A stretch of 64,000 nt of DNA from Marivita hallyeonensis (GCF_900129875.1 NZ_FQXC01000004.1:186001-250000), one strand, 5' to 3'; shown: positions 8,987 to 17,824, counted from the stretch's first letter. Notes: generated from the sequence alone by a model not told the origin. A program made the numbers and translations.

Positions 8987-9119
8987 GGGTCCGTCCTGTT
9001 TAAGGTTGCGATGCTTTGAAATTGTCTCAGCCCGCAATGATCTCAACTGGCGGAAATCCCACAGTTTCTGTGTTCAAATGAACATAAGCGGCGATTTGCC
9101 GATGTGCCGTGCGGAATTG

Positions 9120-9335
9120 TCAGCGTCGGCCCACAAAGCACAGGCCCGCAATGCCCATGACAACAATCGACAGCGCCAGACCCAGGATGCGGGCCTCGGG
9201 CAGCGCGTCCTGCACGGCAATCCAGATACCGGGTACGGCGATCAGGCAAGCCACCCCGAACAACCGCCGCGTCCACCGGGACACCGATCTTGCCGGACGG
9301 GCATTTCCGAAAAACGGATCGTTGAACTCAACCAT
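9120..9335 (-). CDS. small two-helix membrane protein
   Basis: A 71-residue protein beginning MVEFNDPFFGNARPARS, with two predicted membrane helices (about 26-44 and 50-68) and a basic C-terminus (GRR). A good Shine-Dalgarno sequence, GAGGAGTGAG, precedes the ATG at 9335, which is the main reason to call it real. No family recognised. It lies alone between the yceI gene and a 0.33-kb gap. Confidence 0.6.
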   Translation of the reverse strand: MVEFNDPFFGNARPARSVSRWTRRLFGVACLIAVPGIWIAVQDALPEARILGLALSIVVMGIAGLCFVGRR

Positions 9336-9670
9336 GTCTCACTCCTCACAGCGCCGGAATTGTCTCCGACTTGCAAACAGTGTGTTTTCAGAATGGGACA
9401 AGGTTACGACACCGACGGGACTGTTGCGTGCCAATCAGAGGGCGAAAATACGGCGCCGAACTCAGATGACGGGTTTGAGCCCCTATTGACCGATGCTGTG
9501 CATCGCATGAACGGCCGTGAAGCGCTGAGCGTCGACTTTTTTGCTAGGGCCTAAACAACGCCGTGAAATGGGCTTCGTGATACTGCAGTCGCAGTCTTTG
9601 TCGACGCGATTCACTTCACGCCACATTTGCGCCTTTCTCCAACGCAAAGAGTCCAAGTAATCTAGATGGT
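9336..9670. other. intergenic stretch without a recognisable gene
   Basis: 335 bp between two minus-strand genes. Short open frames here lack ribosome binding sites and conserved sequence. The right part is more AT-rich than the window average, like the orphan gene next to it. It must hold the promoter of the small membrane protein, but I cannot assign one with confidence. Confidence 0.4.
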
Positions 9671-10594
9671 TCAAAAGACTGGAAAAATCAGCATATTGTT
9701 TAAGGCATCAATAACCGCGGCGGTATTTGCCAGATCCTGCATAATGCTATCGACGGTCACGCAATCACGACTCAAACCTACGGTTGCACATCCGACCCCA
9801 ACCAATTCAACCCCACCTCCAATATGGAATTCTATATGTGGCATATCCATTCTATCGTCTCGGTCTTGCAGAGTATGGACATCACAGGTTGCCTTATAGC
9901 ACTTTGCATACAGATAGCGCCCTGTAACCAATGGCCGGTTCGACAGGAATTCCTGAATGTCTGTAATGCGATCGCCATTTAACTTATAACGATGTGTCAC
10001 GCGCCGGAAATGGTCATTATATTCCTCAAGAAATTCCGTCGGGGGTGCGCTAGGGTCCAACACAAGATCAGTTTCTGAACTGACCCGATCATACAATTGC
10101 GCGCCAAGCAAATTCTGGCGCTTGGTTGTGCCGAGCCATATCACCTTCTCGATCATTAGATCGCGCCGCCTGTCCGCGCCGAGGCCCAGTTCGCTGAAAA
10201 GTTCGTCAGTCAAATGAAGCACCTCAAAACGACGTCCGGCGTAGTATCGGCGCAAAAGGCGGCCATTGCCGTCAAATTGGTCGGCTTTTCGTGGGTGCCC
10301 CCATCCCGATGCGATAGGATGGCCCAGCTCATTCAGAGGCACATACAAGCGAGCGCGGCGCTCAGAAGGTGTGTCGTACATACCTGGCTCTAACTGGATC
10401 GTGAAGAAATCCATCGGCAAGGTGTTGCAATCAACCTCCATACACAGGCGCGTCCAAGACTGATTGCGTTCAGCCAGTGTAGGTGCCCAGTCTAGTTTTT
10501 CGGGACTGGACGGCTGATCGGGCAGAGCAAGTAAAAGCGTCACCGCCCACATACACACAGCGCCAAGCAAAATTGATCGCCAAAACAAAATCAC
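9671..10594 (-). CDS. exported Cys-rich orphan protein, function unknown
   Basis: A 307-residue protein with an N-terminal signal anchor or signal peptide (about residues 1-24, ILLGAVCMWAVTLLLAL), so most of the chain is outside the cytoplasm. After it the cysteines fall in pairs: LCMEVDCN, KCYKATCD and GCATVGLSRDC, suggesting three disulfides. No family recognised. Codon and base use are visibly more AT-rich than in its neighbours, with runs such as those at 9690-9860, which suggests recent acquisition. It borders a region with several disrupted or unusual genes (10.8-19 kb). Not part of an evident operon. Confidence 0.72.
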   Translation of the reverse strand: MILFWRSILLGAVCMWAVTLLLALPDQPSSPEKLDWAPTLAERNQSWTRLCMEVDCNTLPMDFFTIQLEPGMYDTPSERRARLYVPLNELGHPIASGWGHPRKADQFDGNGRLLRRYYAGRRFEVLHLTDELFSELGLGADRRRDLMIEKVIWLGTTKRQNLLGAQLYDRVSSETDLVLDPSAPPTEFLEEYNDHFRRVTHRYKLNGDRITDIQEFLSNRPLVTGRYLYAKCYKATCDVHTLQDRDDRMDMPHIEFHIGGGVELVGVGCATVGLSRDCVTVDSIMQDLANTAAVIDALNNMLIFPVF

Positions 10595-10822
10595 TGAACA
10601 GCTCCATTCGATCTGTCAGCCATCGTCAAATAGTTTTCTGGCTTGAGCATGGCAGGTTTGCGGAAACAATAGTCAGTTCAAGCATAGCTGTTTTCGTGAA
10701 TGCTGTGCCAAGCAAGAGCTGCCGGTAAGCACGCAAAGCGGTCTCTGTGTACAGGGATCAAAAGGCGGTTTCGTCCCGCAAAGCGACAAATGATAGTGCA
10801 CCGCCATGCCATGTATGTGCCG

Positions 10823-11012
10823 CTACCGAACGAGTGTGTGATTGGCTGTCTGATAGCTCGCGACGGAGTCGGGCAATTCTGAGATCCCAAGGCCCGGCGC
10901 GGCTGAGATCTTCATTACTCCGCGTGTCTCCGTGTCGCCCCAGGGCGCAAAGGCATCACGCAGCGGGTTGGGATTTACGTCCACCTCCAAAAAGCCATCC
11001 CCGCCTGCCGCC
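10823..11012 (-). repeat. copy A of a 190-bp duplicated gene end (racemase-like C-terminus)
   Basis: The last 62 codons plus stop of the intact racemase-like gene. The same stretch is found on the plus strand at 18828-19017, ending at the same TAG. Similarity drops at once beyond the 5' boundary (GGCGGCAGG at 11012) and fades just after the stop. Confidence 0.85.
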
Positions 11013-11965
11013 GCCAGAAGATGGGCCGAGGCGATCAGGCCGATGCCGCCGCCAAGGAAATGTGGGCAAAAGCGCAGCCCGCTCTGGCGGATCGCTTGTG
11101 CGACCTGCCAGCAGCCTGACAGGCCGCCCCATTTTGCGATATCCGGTTGCAGGACGCTGAAGACGTCTGAGCCAATCGCGTCGCTGAACCCGCCAAGGCC
11201 GGTAATGTTCTCGCCCCCGGCCAAAGGCACATGTGCTGCCTTACGCAACGCCTGCCAGTCGGGCAGAGGCGCGTCCGCGGGTAATGGCTCTTCCAGCCAG
11301 CCAAGGGGCAAGTCGGTGGTCCGGTCGAGAAAGTCTTTCGCCGCGCTGAAATCCCACGCCTGATTGGCGTCGGCACAAAGCGTGTCGCCCTCCTTCAGAC
11401 CGTCAAACGCTGCGCTTAGCAGGGCGACATCGCGGTCCGCGTCGAACCCGACCTTCACCTTGAAGGCCGAAAACCCGGCGGCGCGGCTTGCCGGGATTTC
11501 CGTTGCGGCCTGCGCGATGGCGATGCCGCTGGCGTAGCAGGGCACCTCGGGCGCGGCGTCCGGGTTCAGGAACCGGGCGACCGACACGTCGGCACGACGG
11601 GCCAGCAGATCGACATAGGCCGTATCCAGCCCCGCGATCACCTGTCGGAACGGCCCCCATTCCCCGCATTGCAGCGCGCGGATATGGGTCTTCCGGGTGA
11701 GCGTGTCGAAGAGGCCCGTCAGACCATTGAAGCTCTGACTGATCAGCAGGTCGGCAAAGTCCTCTGCCACCAGCCGCGCGCGGTGTTCGGCTCCGGCGGC
11801 GGGCCAGTTGGCGAAGATCTCACCAAAGCCGAACGCGCCGTCGCTGTCCTCCAAACGCACGAACACTGCAGGGCGGTTGGTCATCACGCCAAAGGACGTG
11901 GCTACTGGCGTGTCGATGGGAGCGCGATAGGCCGAGACGTCGATGCGGGTCAGAGTGATAGGCAT
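10823..11965 (-). CDS. mandelate racemase/muconate lactonizing enzyme family protein
   Basis: A 380-residue enolase-superfamily enzyme. The capping domain spans about 1-120 and the barrel carries the full mandelate-racemase-type set: KVK with Lys169 and Lys171, Asp199 (DANQAW), Glu225 (LEEPL), Glu252 (GGEN), Asp275 (QPD) with Lys278 in the same strand, and His302 (CPHFLGGG). This supports a Mg-dependent acid-sugar dehydratase or racemase acting by proton abstraction alpha to a carboxylate; the substrate is open. The last 190 bp (10823-11012) recur, with about 15 differences by eye, at 18828-19017 in a broken locus. Confidence 0.87.
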   Translation of the reverse strand: MPITLTRIDVSAYRAPIDTPVATSFGVMTNRPAVFVRLEDSDGAFGFGEIFANWPAAGAEHRARLVAEDFADLLISQSFNGLTGLFDTLTRKTHIRALQCGEWGPFRQVIAGLDTAYVDLLARRADVSVARFLNPDAAPEVPCYASGIAIAQAATEIPASRAAGFSAFKVKVGFDADRDVALLSAAFDGLKEGDTLCADANQAWDFSAAKDFLDRTTDLPLGWLEEPLPADAPLPDWQALRKAAHVPLAGGENITGLGGFSDAIGSDVFSVLQPDIAKWGGLSGCWQVAQAIRQSGLRFCPHFLGGGIGLIASAHLLAAAGGDGFLEVDVNPNPLRDAFAPWGDTETRGVMKISAAPGLGISELPDSVASYQTANHTLVR

Positions 11966-12081
11966 GGGCCAAGAGGATCAGAGCGCGCAGCGGTCGGCAA
12001 GGTTTGATATGCCTGTCGCGCATGCGTCAGGCACACGTCCGCGCCCGTCCCACGGCGGGCGCTGAGCGCTGATATGGCCTT

Positions 12082-14037
12082 TCAGAGCTGCATGCGGAAC
12101 AGCGCAAAGCCGTCGTCGTTGGTCCCGGCCTCTTCCAAAGTCATGCCCTGTAGCTCGCTGGCGTATTTCGCGCCCGACGGTCCGGTCTCGAAGATCACCG
12201 ACGTGCCCTCCATCGGCTTGAACCGCCAGTTGAAATCGGCGCGGGGGCTAACGGTGCCTTGCTCCACGATAAAACGCACGATCACGTCGCGGTTGGTGTC
12301 GGGACCTTCGAAGACAATGGTGTCGCCCGTGCCCGGGAAACTGCCTCCGCCACCCGCGCGATAGTTGTTGGTGGCGATGATGAACTCGGCGTTCGGGTCG
12401 AGCGGCGCGCCATTGTAGCTCAGGTTCACGATACGGTTGGCGTCCGGGTTGATGACTGCCCCGTCGCGGTCGAACTTCGATGGCTGACTGAGGTCGATCT
12501 CGTAGGTGACTCCATCGATCACGTCGAAATTGTAGCTCGGGAAATTGGCGTTCAAGAGCGGCGCGTCGGCAGCCCCGGCCTCGACCTGGTTGAACATGCC
12601 GGCCGAGCGTTCGAGCCAATCTTTCACCTGCGCGCCCGTCACGCGCACGGCGCGCACCGTGTTCGGGTAGAGGTAGAGGTCCGCCACATTCTTGATGGCG
12701 ACATCGCCGACCGGCACATCGGTGTAGTAGTCGGGGCCGCCCCGGCCTCCCGCTTTGAAGGGTGCGGCGGCCGACAGGATCGGAAGGCCCTCATGCGGCG
12801 TGCCTTGCATCATTTGTTCGATATACCAACGCTGGGCGTTCGATACGATCTGCACCGACGGGTCGTCCGCCACCAGCGCGAAATAGCTGTGCAGCGCGGC
12901 GTCGGTCTTGCCTACCGCGCGGCGGACATAGGCGAGTGTTTCTTCATGGTCCTGCGCGGTTGCCTCGAGCACGGGCTGGAAATCCTCGACCAGTGCCGTG
13001 ATCGAGCGATCTTCATTGCGCTGGTAGATCGGGCGCGCCTCAGAGGTGTGGCTGACCACGCGCCAGCCACCGCCGTCACGTTCGAGCAGGAGATCGACCA
13101 GCCCCATATGGCTTCCCCAGAATCCGGCCATGACCCCCGGCTTGCCGCCGATGGTGCCCGCGTCAACGTCGAGACCCGGTGTCTCGGCATAGGTGGAAGA
13201 GGGGAAGACGAGGTGCGAATGCCCCGACAGGATCACGTCGATCCCGTCGACCCCGGCCAGCGGGATCGAGGCGTTCTCCATCATGTCCTCGGCTTCTGCC
13301 GCACCGATGCCGGAATGGGACAGCGCGATGATGATATCGGCCCCTTCCTCGCGCATTTGCGGGACGTAGGCGCGCGCGGTCTCGAGGATATCCCGCGCGG
13401 TGACATTGCCTTCGAGGTGGCGACGGTCCCAGGTCATGATCTGCGGTGGCACAAAGCCAATCAGACCGACGCGGATCGGATGCGCCTCGCCTGCGCCATC
13501 GACCAGCATCCGGTCGAGGATCGCGTAAGGCGGAACGAGTGTGTCGTCCTCGCGCGGCGTGGCGCCAGCCGTCTTGGCGACATTCGCGGTGACAACGGGG
13601 AAGGACGCGCCTGCAAGCGCCTTCATCAGGAAGTCGAGTCCGTAGTTGAATTCGTGGTTGCCCAGCGTCGAGCCTTCAAACCCCAACACGTTCATCGCAG
13701 TGATGATCGGGTGCATATCACCCTCCTTCATTCCGCGCTCGTAGGCGATGTAGTCGCCCATCGGATTGCCCTGAAGGAAGTCGCCATTGTCGAGCAGGAG
13801 GGAATTCCCCGCTTCGGCACGGATGCCTTCGACAATGGACGCGACGCGGCTCAGGCCGACCCGGTCGCTCGGTCTGTCGGCGTAGTAGTCATACGGATGC
13901 ACGTGGACGTGAAGGTCCGTTGTCTCCATGATCCGCAAATGCGCTTGATTGGTGGACGCCTGGACGGCGTATGGATGCAGCGCGATGAAACCCGCCGTAG
14001 AGGCCAGGAATCCGCGACGATTGAGTTCGATCGGCAT
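12082..14037 (-). CDS. cpdB: 2',3'-cyclic-nucleotide 2'-phosphodiesterase/3'-nucleotidase, Tat-exported
   Basis: Periplasmic enzyme that releases phosphate and nucleosides from 2',3'-cyclic nucleotides and 3'-nucleotides. The 651-residue length matches CpdB. An N-terminal twin-arginine signal is visible (NRRGFLAS, Arg7-Arg8). The metallophosphatase domain has TDLHVHV (Asp41, His43), DNGDFLQGNP, GNHEFNYG and SGHSHLVFP; the C-terminal 5'-nucleotidase domain has NNYRAGGGG, the substrate-binding signature. The ATG at 14037 places the twin Arg correctly. Twin-arginine rather than Sec export is unusual beside the enterobacterial CpdB, but common in this group for metal-loaded enzymes. Confidence 0.94.
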   Translation of the reverse strand: MPIELNRRGFLASTAGFIALHPYAVQASTNQAHLRIMETTDLHVHVHPYDYYADRPSDRVGLSRVASIVEGIRAEAGNSLLLDNGDFLQGNPMGDYIAYERGMKEGDMHPIITAMNVLGFEGSTLGNHEFNYGLDFLMKALAGASFPVVTANVAKTAGATPREDDTLVPPYAILDRMLVDGAGEAHPIRVGLIGFVPPQIMTWDRRHLEGNVTARDILETARAYVPQMREEGADIIIALSHSGIGAAEAEDMMENASIPLAGVDGIDVILSGHSHLVFPSSTYAETPGLDVDAGTIGGKPGVMAGFWGSHMGLVDLLLERDGGGWRVVSHTSEARPIYQRNEDRSITALVEDFQPVLEATAQDHEETLAYVRRAVGKTDAALHSYFALVADDPSVQIVSNAQRWYIEQMMQGTPHEGLPILSAAAPFKAGGRGGPDYYTDVPVGDVAIKNVADLYLYPNTVRAVRVTGAQVKDWLERSAGMFNQVEAGAADAPLLNANFPSYNFDVIDGVTYEIDLSQPSKFDRDGAVINPDANRIVNLSYNGAPLDPNAEFIIATNNYRAGGGGSFPGTGDTIVFEGPDTNRDVIVRFIVEQGTVSPRADFNWRFKPMEGTSVIFETGPSGAKYASELQGMTLEEAGTNDDGFALFRMQL

Positions 14038-14569
14038 GGTGAGTCCCCCTGTTGGAATAGAACAAGGGTACTGCCGAATAGTCTCGGTCACATAGCAATT
14101 TCATCACGCTGGCATGAAACCGCGCTGCTCGATGCGTTGGGGCTGAAAAATCGTGCCGCTGTTTTTTGGGCAAGAGCCTGGACCTTGCGCGGCCTGAAGT
14201 CCTTGGGTCTTCGCCCGTGAACAATATTAACTGGTCCAGAGGACCGGAAAAGCAGGTGACGTCACCTCAGTTGAGTGGACATCCTCTCCCCTATGCAGAA
14301 CCGACAAAGCGGCTCCGAACCTGTGCCCCTGACGAGGCCTATGAAACGCGTCTCTCATGGTCTGAACGCACCATGCGTCCGCAGAGAGAGGGTGGTCACT
14401 TGGGGTGCTCCATCGACAGACGAAACGGGTATCGGATCCAATGCGGCGGAGTATTGGACCGAATGGTTATCGTGGAAGAAACACGGCGTGCGGTCTTCGA
14501 AAAATTGCGCATGCCCTTGATGTTTTCTTGAGAGCTTAAGACAGCCGAAACAAGCCACCTGACAATGGG
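14038..14569. other. 532-bp stretch without a recognisable gene
   Basis: No open frame here shows a ribosome binding site, conserved motif or codon bias like the neighbours. A perfect 14-bp palindrome, AGGTGACGTCACCT, lies at 14254-14267, and a smaller inverted repeat GGTCC/GGACC lies near 14233-14245. The cpdB promoter must be at its left end. The remainder could be a decayed gene or an unrecognised RNA; I see nothing that proves either. Confidence 0.5.
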
Positions 14570-15576
14570 TCAACGGCGCAACAACACCTCGACTCGTCTG
14601 TTTTTTTGGCGCCCGATAGGGTTGTCGCGGCCCTCTGGGGTCACGTTTGGCGCGACTGGGGCGCCTTCACCAAGGCTTTCTGTCTTTAGCCGTCCGTCGT
14701 CTATCCCAAACCGTTGCGTCAAAGCCTGCGCCACCGCATCCGCACGGCGTTGACCAAGCTGGAGGTTGTAGCTTTCATCGCCTTTGGAATCCGTGTGCCC
14801 CCGAATAAGAATGTCCGCCGGTTGCTCTTCCATGATTATTTTGGCGAGCACACGCAGGCTCGGTAAGGCCGATGCCCGCAATACGGATTTGTCGAAGTCG
14901 AACAGAATGTCGCCTGGCATCGCCATCAAGAGCCCTTGAGGCGTTTCGGTCAGCGAGAACTGGCTCTCGTCAAGTGTTGCCAGTGTCGTGCCCGACGGCG
15001 CGGCGTCGGATAGAACTATGACGGATTTGGGAACGGGAATCGTCGTTGATGTGGAAGTCGGAACCGGAGTGAAAACACCAGAACTTGTCAGTTTTTTTTT
15101 GACCCTTCGGAAAAGGTGCCTTCGGGGAGAGCGATCGTGATTTCAAACCGAGGTGTGTGCGAGTTTTCGGATGAACTGCCAGCATCATCGTTGAGGACAA
15201 AAGTCACGTTATCAGTCTCTGGCAAGCGCCCCAAGAAAACAAGCTCACCCTCGAGTTTGGTCATCGCTGGAAGCTCAAACCGTTCGTTGTCCTCTGGCGG
15301 TGAGAGGAACAACCGTGTGCCATCTTCACTTGCAATGAAGCTGTCGTTCCTTCTGCTCAGCAAGCGGATTTCGCGTTTGAAGCCGTTGATCACCTGCACA
15401 GAAACCACTGTTTCCGATAGTCCGGCCTGCACGCTGCTGACTTGGAGAATTACTCCATTGGGGTGGGTTTGCTGGAGATCGACAAGGATTGGATTGCCGT
15501 CCGCAGCCAATGTTTGTGCTTGTACCTGTGCGCCTGCAAGGAGTGACAGAACCAGCGGCACAATCAGTTTAAACAT
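14570..15576 (-). pseudogene. OmpA-family protein split by a frameshift in an A9 run (possible programmed frameshift)
   Basis: Two reading frames that belong to one protein. The first (15576 to 15088) encodes 162 residues: a Sec signal peptide (MFKLIVPLVLSLLAGAQVQA) and an unrecognised beta-rich domain, ending TFSEGSKKN then TGA. The stop comes directly after nine A (plus-strand T9, 15092-15100). From that A run, the frame one base back continues without a stop to 14570: a Ser/Thr/Pro linker (TSSGVFTPVPTSTSTT), then a peptidoglycan-binding OmpA domain with DILFDFDKSVL, IRGHTDSKGDESYNLQLGQRRA and NPIGRQKNRRVEVLL. The downstream part has no credible start of its own. Adding one A, or a -1 slip on A-AAA-AAA, restores a roughly 330-residue envelope protein. 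Whether this is a mutation, a sequencing error or programmed slippage is open. Confidence 0.85.
15092..15100 (-). other. A9 homopolymer at the OmpA frame junction
   Basis: Nine T on the plus strand, read as nine A in the transcript. It contains the -1 slippery heptamer A-AAA-AAA in the zero frame (TCA AAA AAA AAC TGA), with the zero-frame stop immediately after. Homopolymers of nine or more A also promote RNA polymerase slippage. Confidence 0.8.
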
Positions 15577-15764
15577 CGGTCGAGCCTTCCCTTGAATCCG
15601 AGGAAAATATTAGGCCAATTCTCAAAATTTCCTAGCTATCGTCTCGCGAAGCAGCGTTTGAAGGCGTTTTTTGGCTCATTGAAGGGGTGCGGCAAGCTCT
15701 GAATAAAAGGGCACTCTGACAATGCGTAATTCGCGACCTTGGCTTCGTCTTCTAGGTGATGAGC

Positions 15765-15802
15765 GGGGAATGCGCCTTGAAAGGCGCTTGCCGCTATTCC
15801 CC
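15765..15802 (-). terminator. nested inverted repeat over the 3' end of the metzincin-like gene
   Basis: Outer arms GGGGAAT (15765-15771) and ATTCCCC (15796-15802) enclose an inner hairpin GCGCCTT-GA-AAGGCGC (15772-15787). The arms overlap the stop codon. No T run follows, so a terminator role is only likely, not shown. Confidence 0.4.
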
Positions 15803-16402
15803 TGACGTCCAGTTCGCGCGGATACGCCGTCCCGTCTCCGGCGTGATCACCAAGGGAGGCATGTGCACGTAACCGTTTTCCGTTTGAACAGACACAACGT
15901 CATCCGCGGCATTCCGTGCGCGAGTGGCGCTGGGATGACCATGGAAAGCAAGACCTCCGTGATCGTCATTGTGAAGGCCACAGCAGTGGATCAATTCGTG
16001 AAACGCGATCACCAACCGCACGGGACGTCCCAAGGCGCGCATCTGGGAATATTGCCCGGGCGTGGATGGAAGAAAGACGTGGGCCATTTCCATGCGGCCA
16101 CCAATCGAAAAAGTCCGCGTGTTGCCAGCGCTTGCATTTCCGCGCAGGTTCACCGTGGTTGTCGTGCCGGCAAAAGAGGTCGACCGCGTGCCGTCGACGT
16201 TCCAAACGATGACGTTGGCCTGGTCCTCTGCGGCCTCGTCGACAAAGCTCACGCCCAGAGTTCCGCGCGTACTTATGCTGTTGAACTCGGTCATCGCGTC
16301 GGCCACGACACTGCGCCAGTCCCCAACAAGTGAATCCGTGCAATGAATTTTCAATCGACCGGACGCACGAACAGTGTCTTTCCAAGGTGTAGGCATCGGC
16401 AT
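15794..16402 (-). CDS. metzincin-like zinc metalloprotease
   Basis: A 202-residue protein with a complete metzincin zinc signature, HELIHCCGLH (His135, Glu136, His139, Gly142, His144), within FHELIHCCGLHNDDHGG. A Met-containing turn, HMPPL with Met181, follows about 37 residues later, as expected for the Met-turn. The segment before it (SVVADAMTEFNSIS, then strands) resembles the N-terminal half of a matrixin/astacin-type catalytic core. No signal peptide or pro-domain is visible, which is odd for this clan. The ATG at 16402 (MPMPTPWKDT) was chosen over an upstream TTG. The gene is alone between the broken OmpA gene and rplI. Confidence 0.72.
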   Translation of the reverse strand: MPMPTPWKDTVRASGRLKIHCTDSLVGDWRSVVADAMTEFNSISTRGTLGVSFVDEAAEDQANVIVWNVDGTRSTSFAGTTTTVNLRGNASAGNTRTFSIGGRMEMAHVFLPSTPGQYSQMRALGRPVRLVIAFHELIHCCGLHNDDHGGLAFHGHPSATRARNAADDVVSVQTENGYVHMPPLVITPETGRRIRANWTSGE

Positions 16403-16490
16403 AACCCCCTGCGCGGCGCAGAGACGAGCATACCACAAGTTTGGGCTTTCAGGTAATCGACGTGAACAGACGCGCCCGCGTGTTGAAACA

Positions 16491-16523
16491 AAAAAACGCC
16501 CCGCCGAGGGGGGCGGGGCGTTG
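16491..16523 (-). terminator. terminator of the rpsF-rpsR-rplI operon
   Basis: AACGCCCCGCC (16496-16506) pairs with GGCGGGGCGTT (16513-16523) around a short loop; on the minus strand the stem is followed by a run of seven T (A7 at 16491-16497). It lies 22 bp after the rplI stop. Confidence 0.92.
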
Positions 16524-16545
16524 TATGTTTCGAAAGGAGGCGCGA

Positions 16546-17202
16546 TCAGTCGTCGTCGCTGTCCAGCTTTTCGTCCAGCTCGGCTTTTTCCTGAACGGCG
16601 GGTTCGCCGGTCTGCTGTTCGACTTCGGTCTCCAGCTCGTCAAGCTGGGCGGCACCGATATCGTCGAATAGCTCTTGGATTTCGAACTCGGCCTGCGCTT
16701 CTTCTTCTGCGGCCAGTTCCTGAATGGACTTGCCAGAGGCCTGAAGTTCGGCTTCCTCGGGCGAACGAGCCACGTTCAACTCGATGGTGACCATCACCTC
16801 GGGGTGCAGGTGCACCTCGACCTCGTGCAGACCAAGCGTCTTGATCGGCTGACGAATGATGACCTGCTTGCGGTCGATGGTGTAACCTTCGGCAGTGGCC
16901 GTCTCTGCCGCGTCACGGGTGGTGACGGAGCCGTAGAGGTTGCCGCCGTCGGAGGCCTGACGAATCACGATGAACTGCTGTCCCCCAAGACGGTCGGCCA
17001 TGGCTTCGGCCTCTTTCTTGGTCTCCAGGTTCTGCGCTTCGAGCTGAGCTTTCTGGTTTTCGAACGACGCGATGTTCTCTTTCGACGCGGTCAGCGCCTT
17101 GCCCTGCAGGAGCAGGTAGTTGCGCGCGAAGCCGGGCTTTACGTCGACGACGTCGCCCATCTGGCCCAACTTGGCCACGCGTTCCAGAAGGATAACTTGC
17201 AT
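16546..17202 (-). CDS. rplI: 50S ribosomal protein L9 with long acidic C-terminal tail
   Basis: L9 binds 23S rRNA and reaches toward the neighbouring ribosome. The N-terminal domain [30 protein letters not shown] is canonical, followed by the connecting helix and the C-terminal domain ending near [13 protein letters not shown]. At 218 residues it is well longer than E. coli L9 (149). The extra roughly 65 residues are strongly acidic ([18 protein letters not shown] and a DSDDD end) and look disordered; such tails are seen in this order. Third gene of rpsF-rpsR-rplI, 12 bp after rpsR. Confidence 0.97.
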   Translation of the reverse strand: MQVILLERVAKLGQMGDVVDVKPGFARNYLLLQGKALTASKENIASFENQKAQLEAQNLETKKEAEAMADRLGGQQFIVIRQASDGGNLYGSVTTRDAAETATAEGYTIDRKQVIIRQPIKTLGLHEVEVHLHPEVMVTIELNVARSPEEAELQASGKSIQELAAEEEAQAEFEIQELFDDIGAAQLDELETEVEQQTGEPAVQEKAELDEKLDSDDD

Positions 17203-17214
17203 GTCAGTCTCTCC

Positions 17215-17442
17215 TTACTTCACTGCGTAGGGCAGCAGGGCGAGGAAGCGGGCGCGCTTGATTGCGCGGGCCAGCTCACGCTGTTTCTTGGCCGACACGG
17301 CCGTGATACGCGACGGCACGATCTTGCCGCGCTCAGAGATGTAGCGCTGCAGCAGCTTGGTGTCTTTGTAGTCGATCTTGGGTGCGTTGTCGCCCGAGAA
17401 GGGGCACACCTTGCGACGGCGGAAAAATGGTTTTGCAGCCAT
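17215..17442 (-). CDS. rpsR: 30S ribosomal protein S18
   Basis: A 75-residue small-subunit protein that forms a heterodimer with S6 on the 16S platform. Typical basic sequence with [36 protein letters not shown] near the N-terminus spread over residues 5-40 (key parts RRRKVCPF and DYKD) and [21 protein letters not shown]-like RNA-binding end (key parts PSRITAV and [12 protein letters not shown]). Lies between rpsF and rplI, 25 bp after rpsF. Confidence 0.98.
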
Positions 17443-17467
17443 GGTTTAGCGTCCTTTCTTCAGGCGA

Positions 17468-17824
17468 TCAATTACGACGTTCGCGGCGGTCGCCACGTTC
17501 GTCTCTCTTTTGCATCTGAACCGACGGACCTTCTTCGTGTTCGTCGACCTTGATGGTCAGAACCCGCATCACGTCGTCATGCAGCCGCATCAGGCGTTCC
17601 ATCTCCTGCACGGCCTCTGCCGGGGCATCGGTGCGCAGATAGGCGTAGTGGCCCTTGCGGTTCTTGTTGATCTTGTAGGCCATCGTCTTGACGCCCCAGT
17701 ACTCCTGTTCGACCAGCTTGCCGCCGTTGTCGGACAGGACCGTACCGAAATGTTCGATGAGACCTTCAGCCTGCGCGTTGGACAAATCCTGGCGCGAGAT
17801 AAAAACATGCTCGTAAAGCGGCAT
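17468..17824 (-). CDS. rpsF: 30S ribosomal protein S6
   Basis: A 118-residue ribosomal protein of the 16S platform, partner of S18. It begins MPLYEHVFISRQDLS and has the conserved GGKLVEQEYWGVKTMAYKI strand region (17-19 residues around position 40-58) and KGHYAYLRTDAP. The C-terminus is extended and charged (KRDERGDRRERRN). The ATG at 17824 matches family starts; longer frames upstream are not conserved. Heads rpsF-rpsR-rplI. The 204-bp leader between it and the broken hydrolase should hold the promoter and any S6:S18 autoregulatory fold, which I could not place. Confidence 0.97.
   Translation of the reverse strand: MPLYEHVFISRQDLSNAQAEGLIEHFGTVLSDNGGKLVEQEYWGVKTMAYKINKNRKGHYAYLRTDAPAEAVQEMERLMRLHDDVMRVLTIKVDEHEEGPSVQMQKRDERGDRRERRN

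Noticed and set aside
12259-14220. 653-codon open frame opposite cpdB
   Set aside because: Antisense of CpdB; its protein lacks any recognisable pattern and cpdB carries all catalytic motifs.
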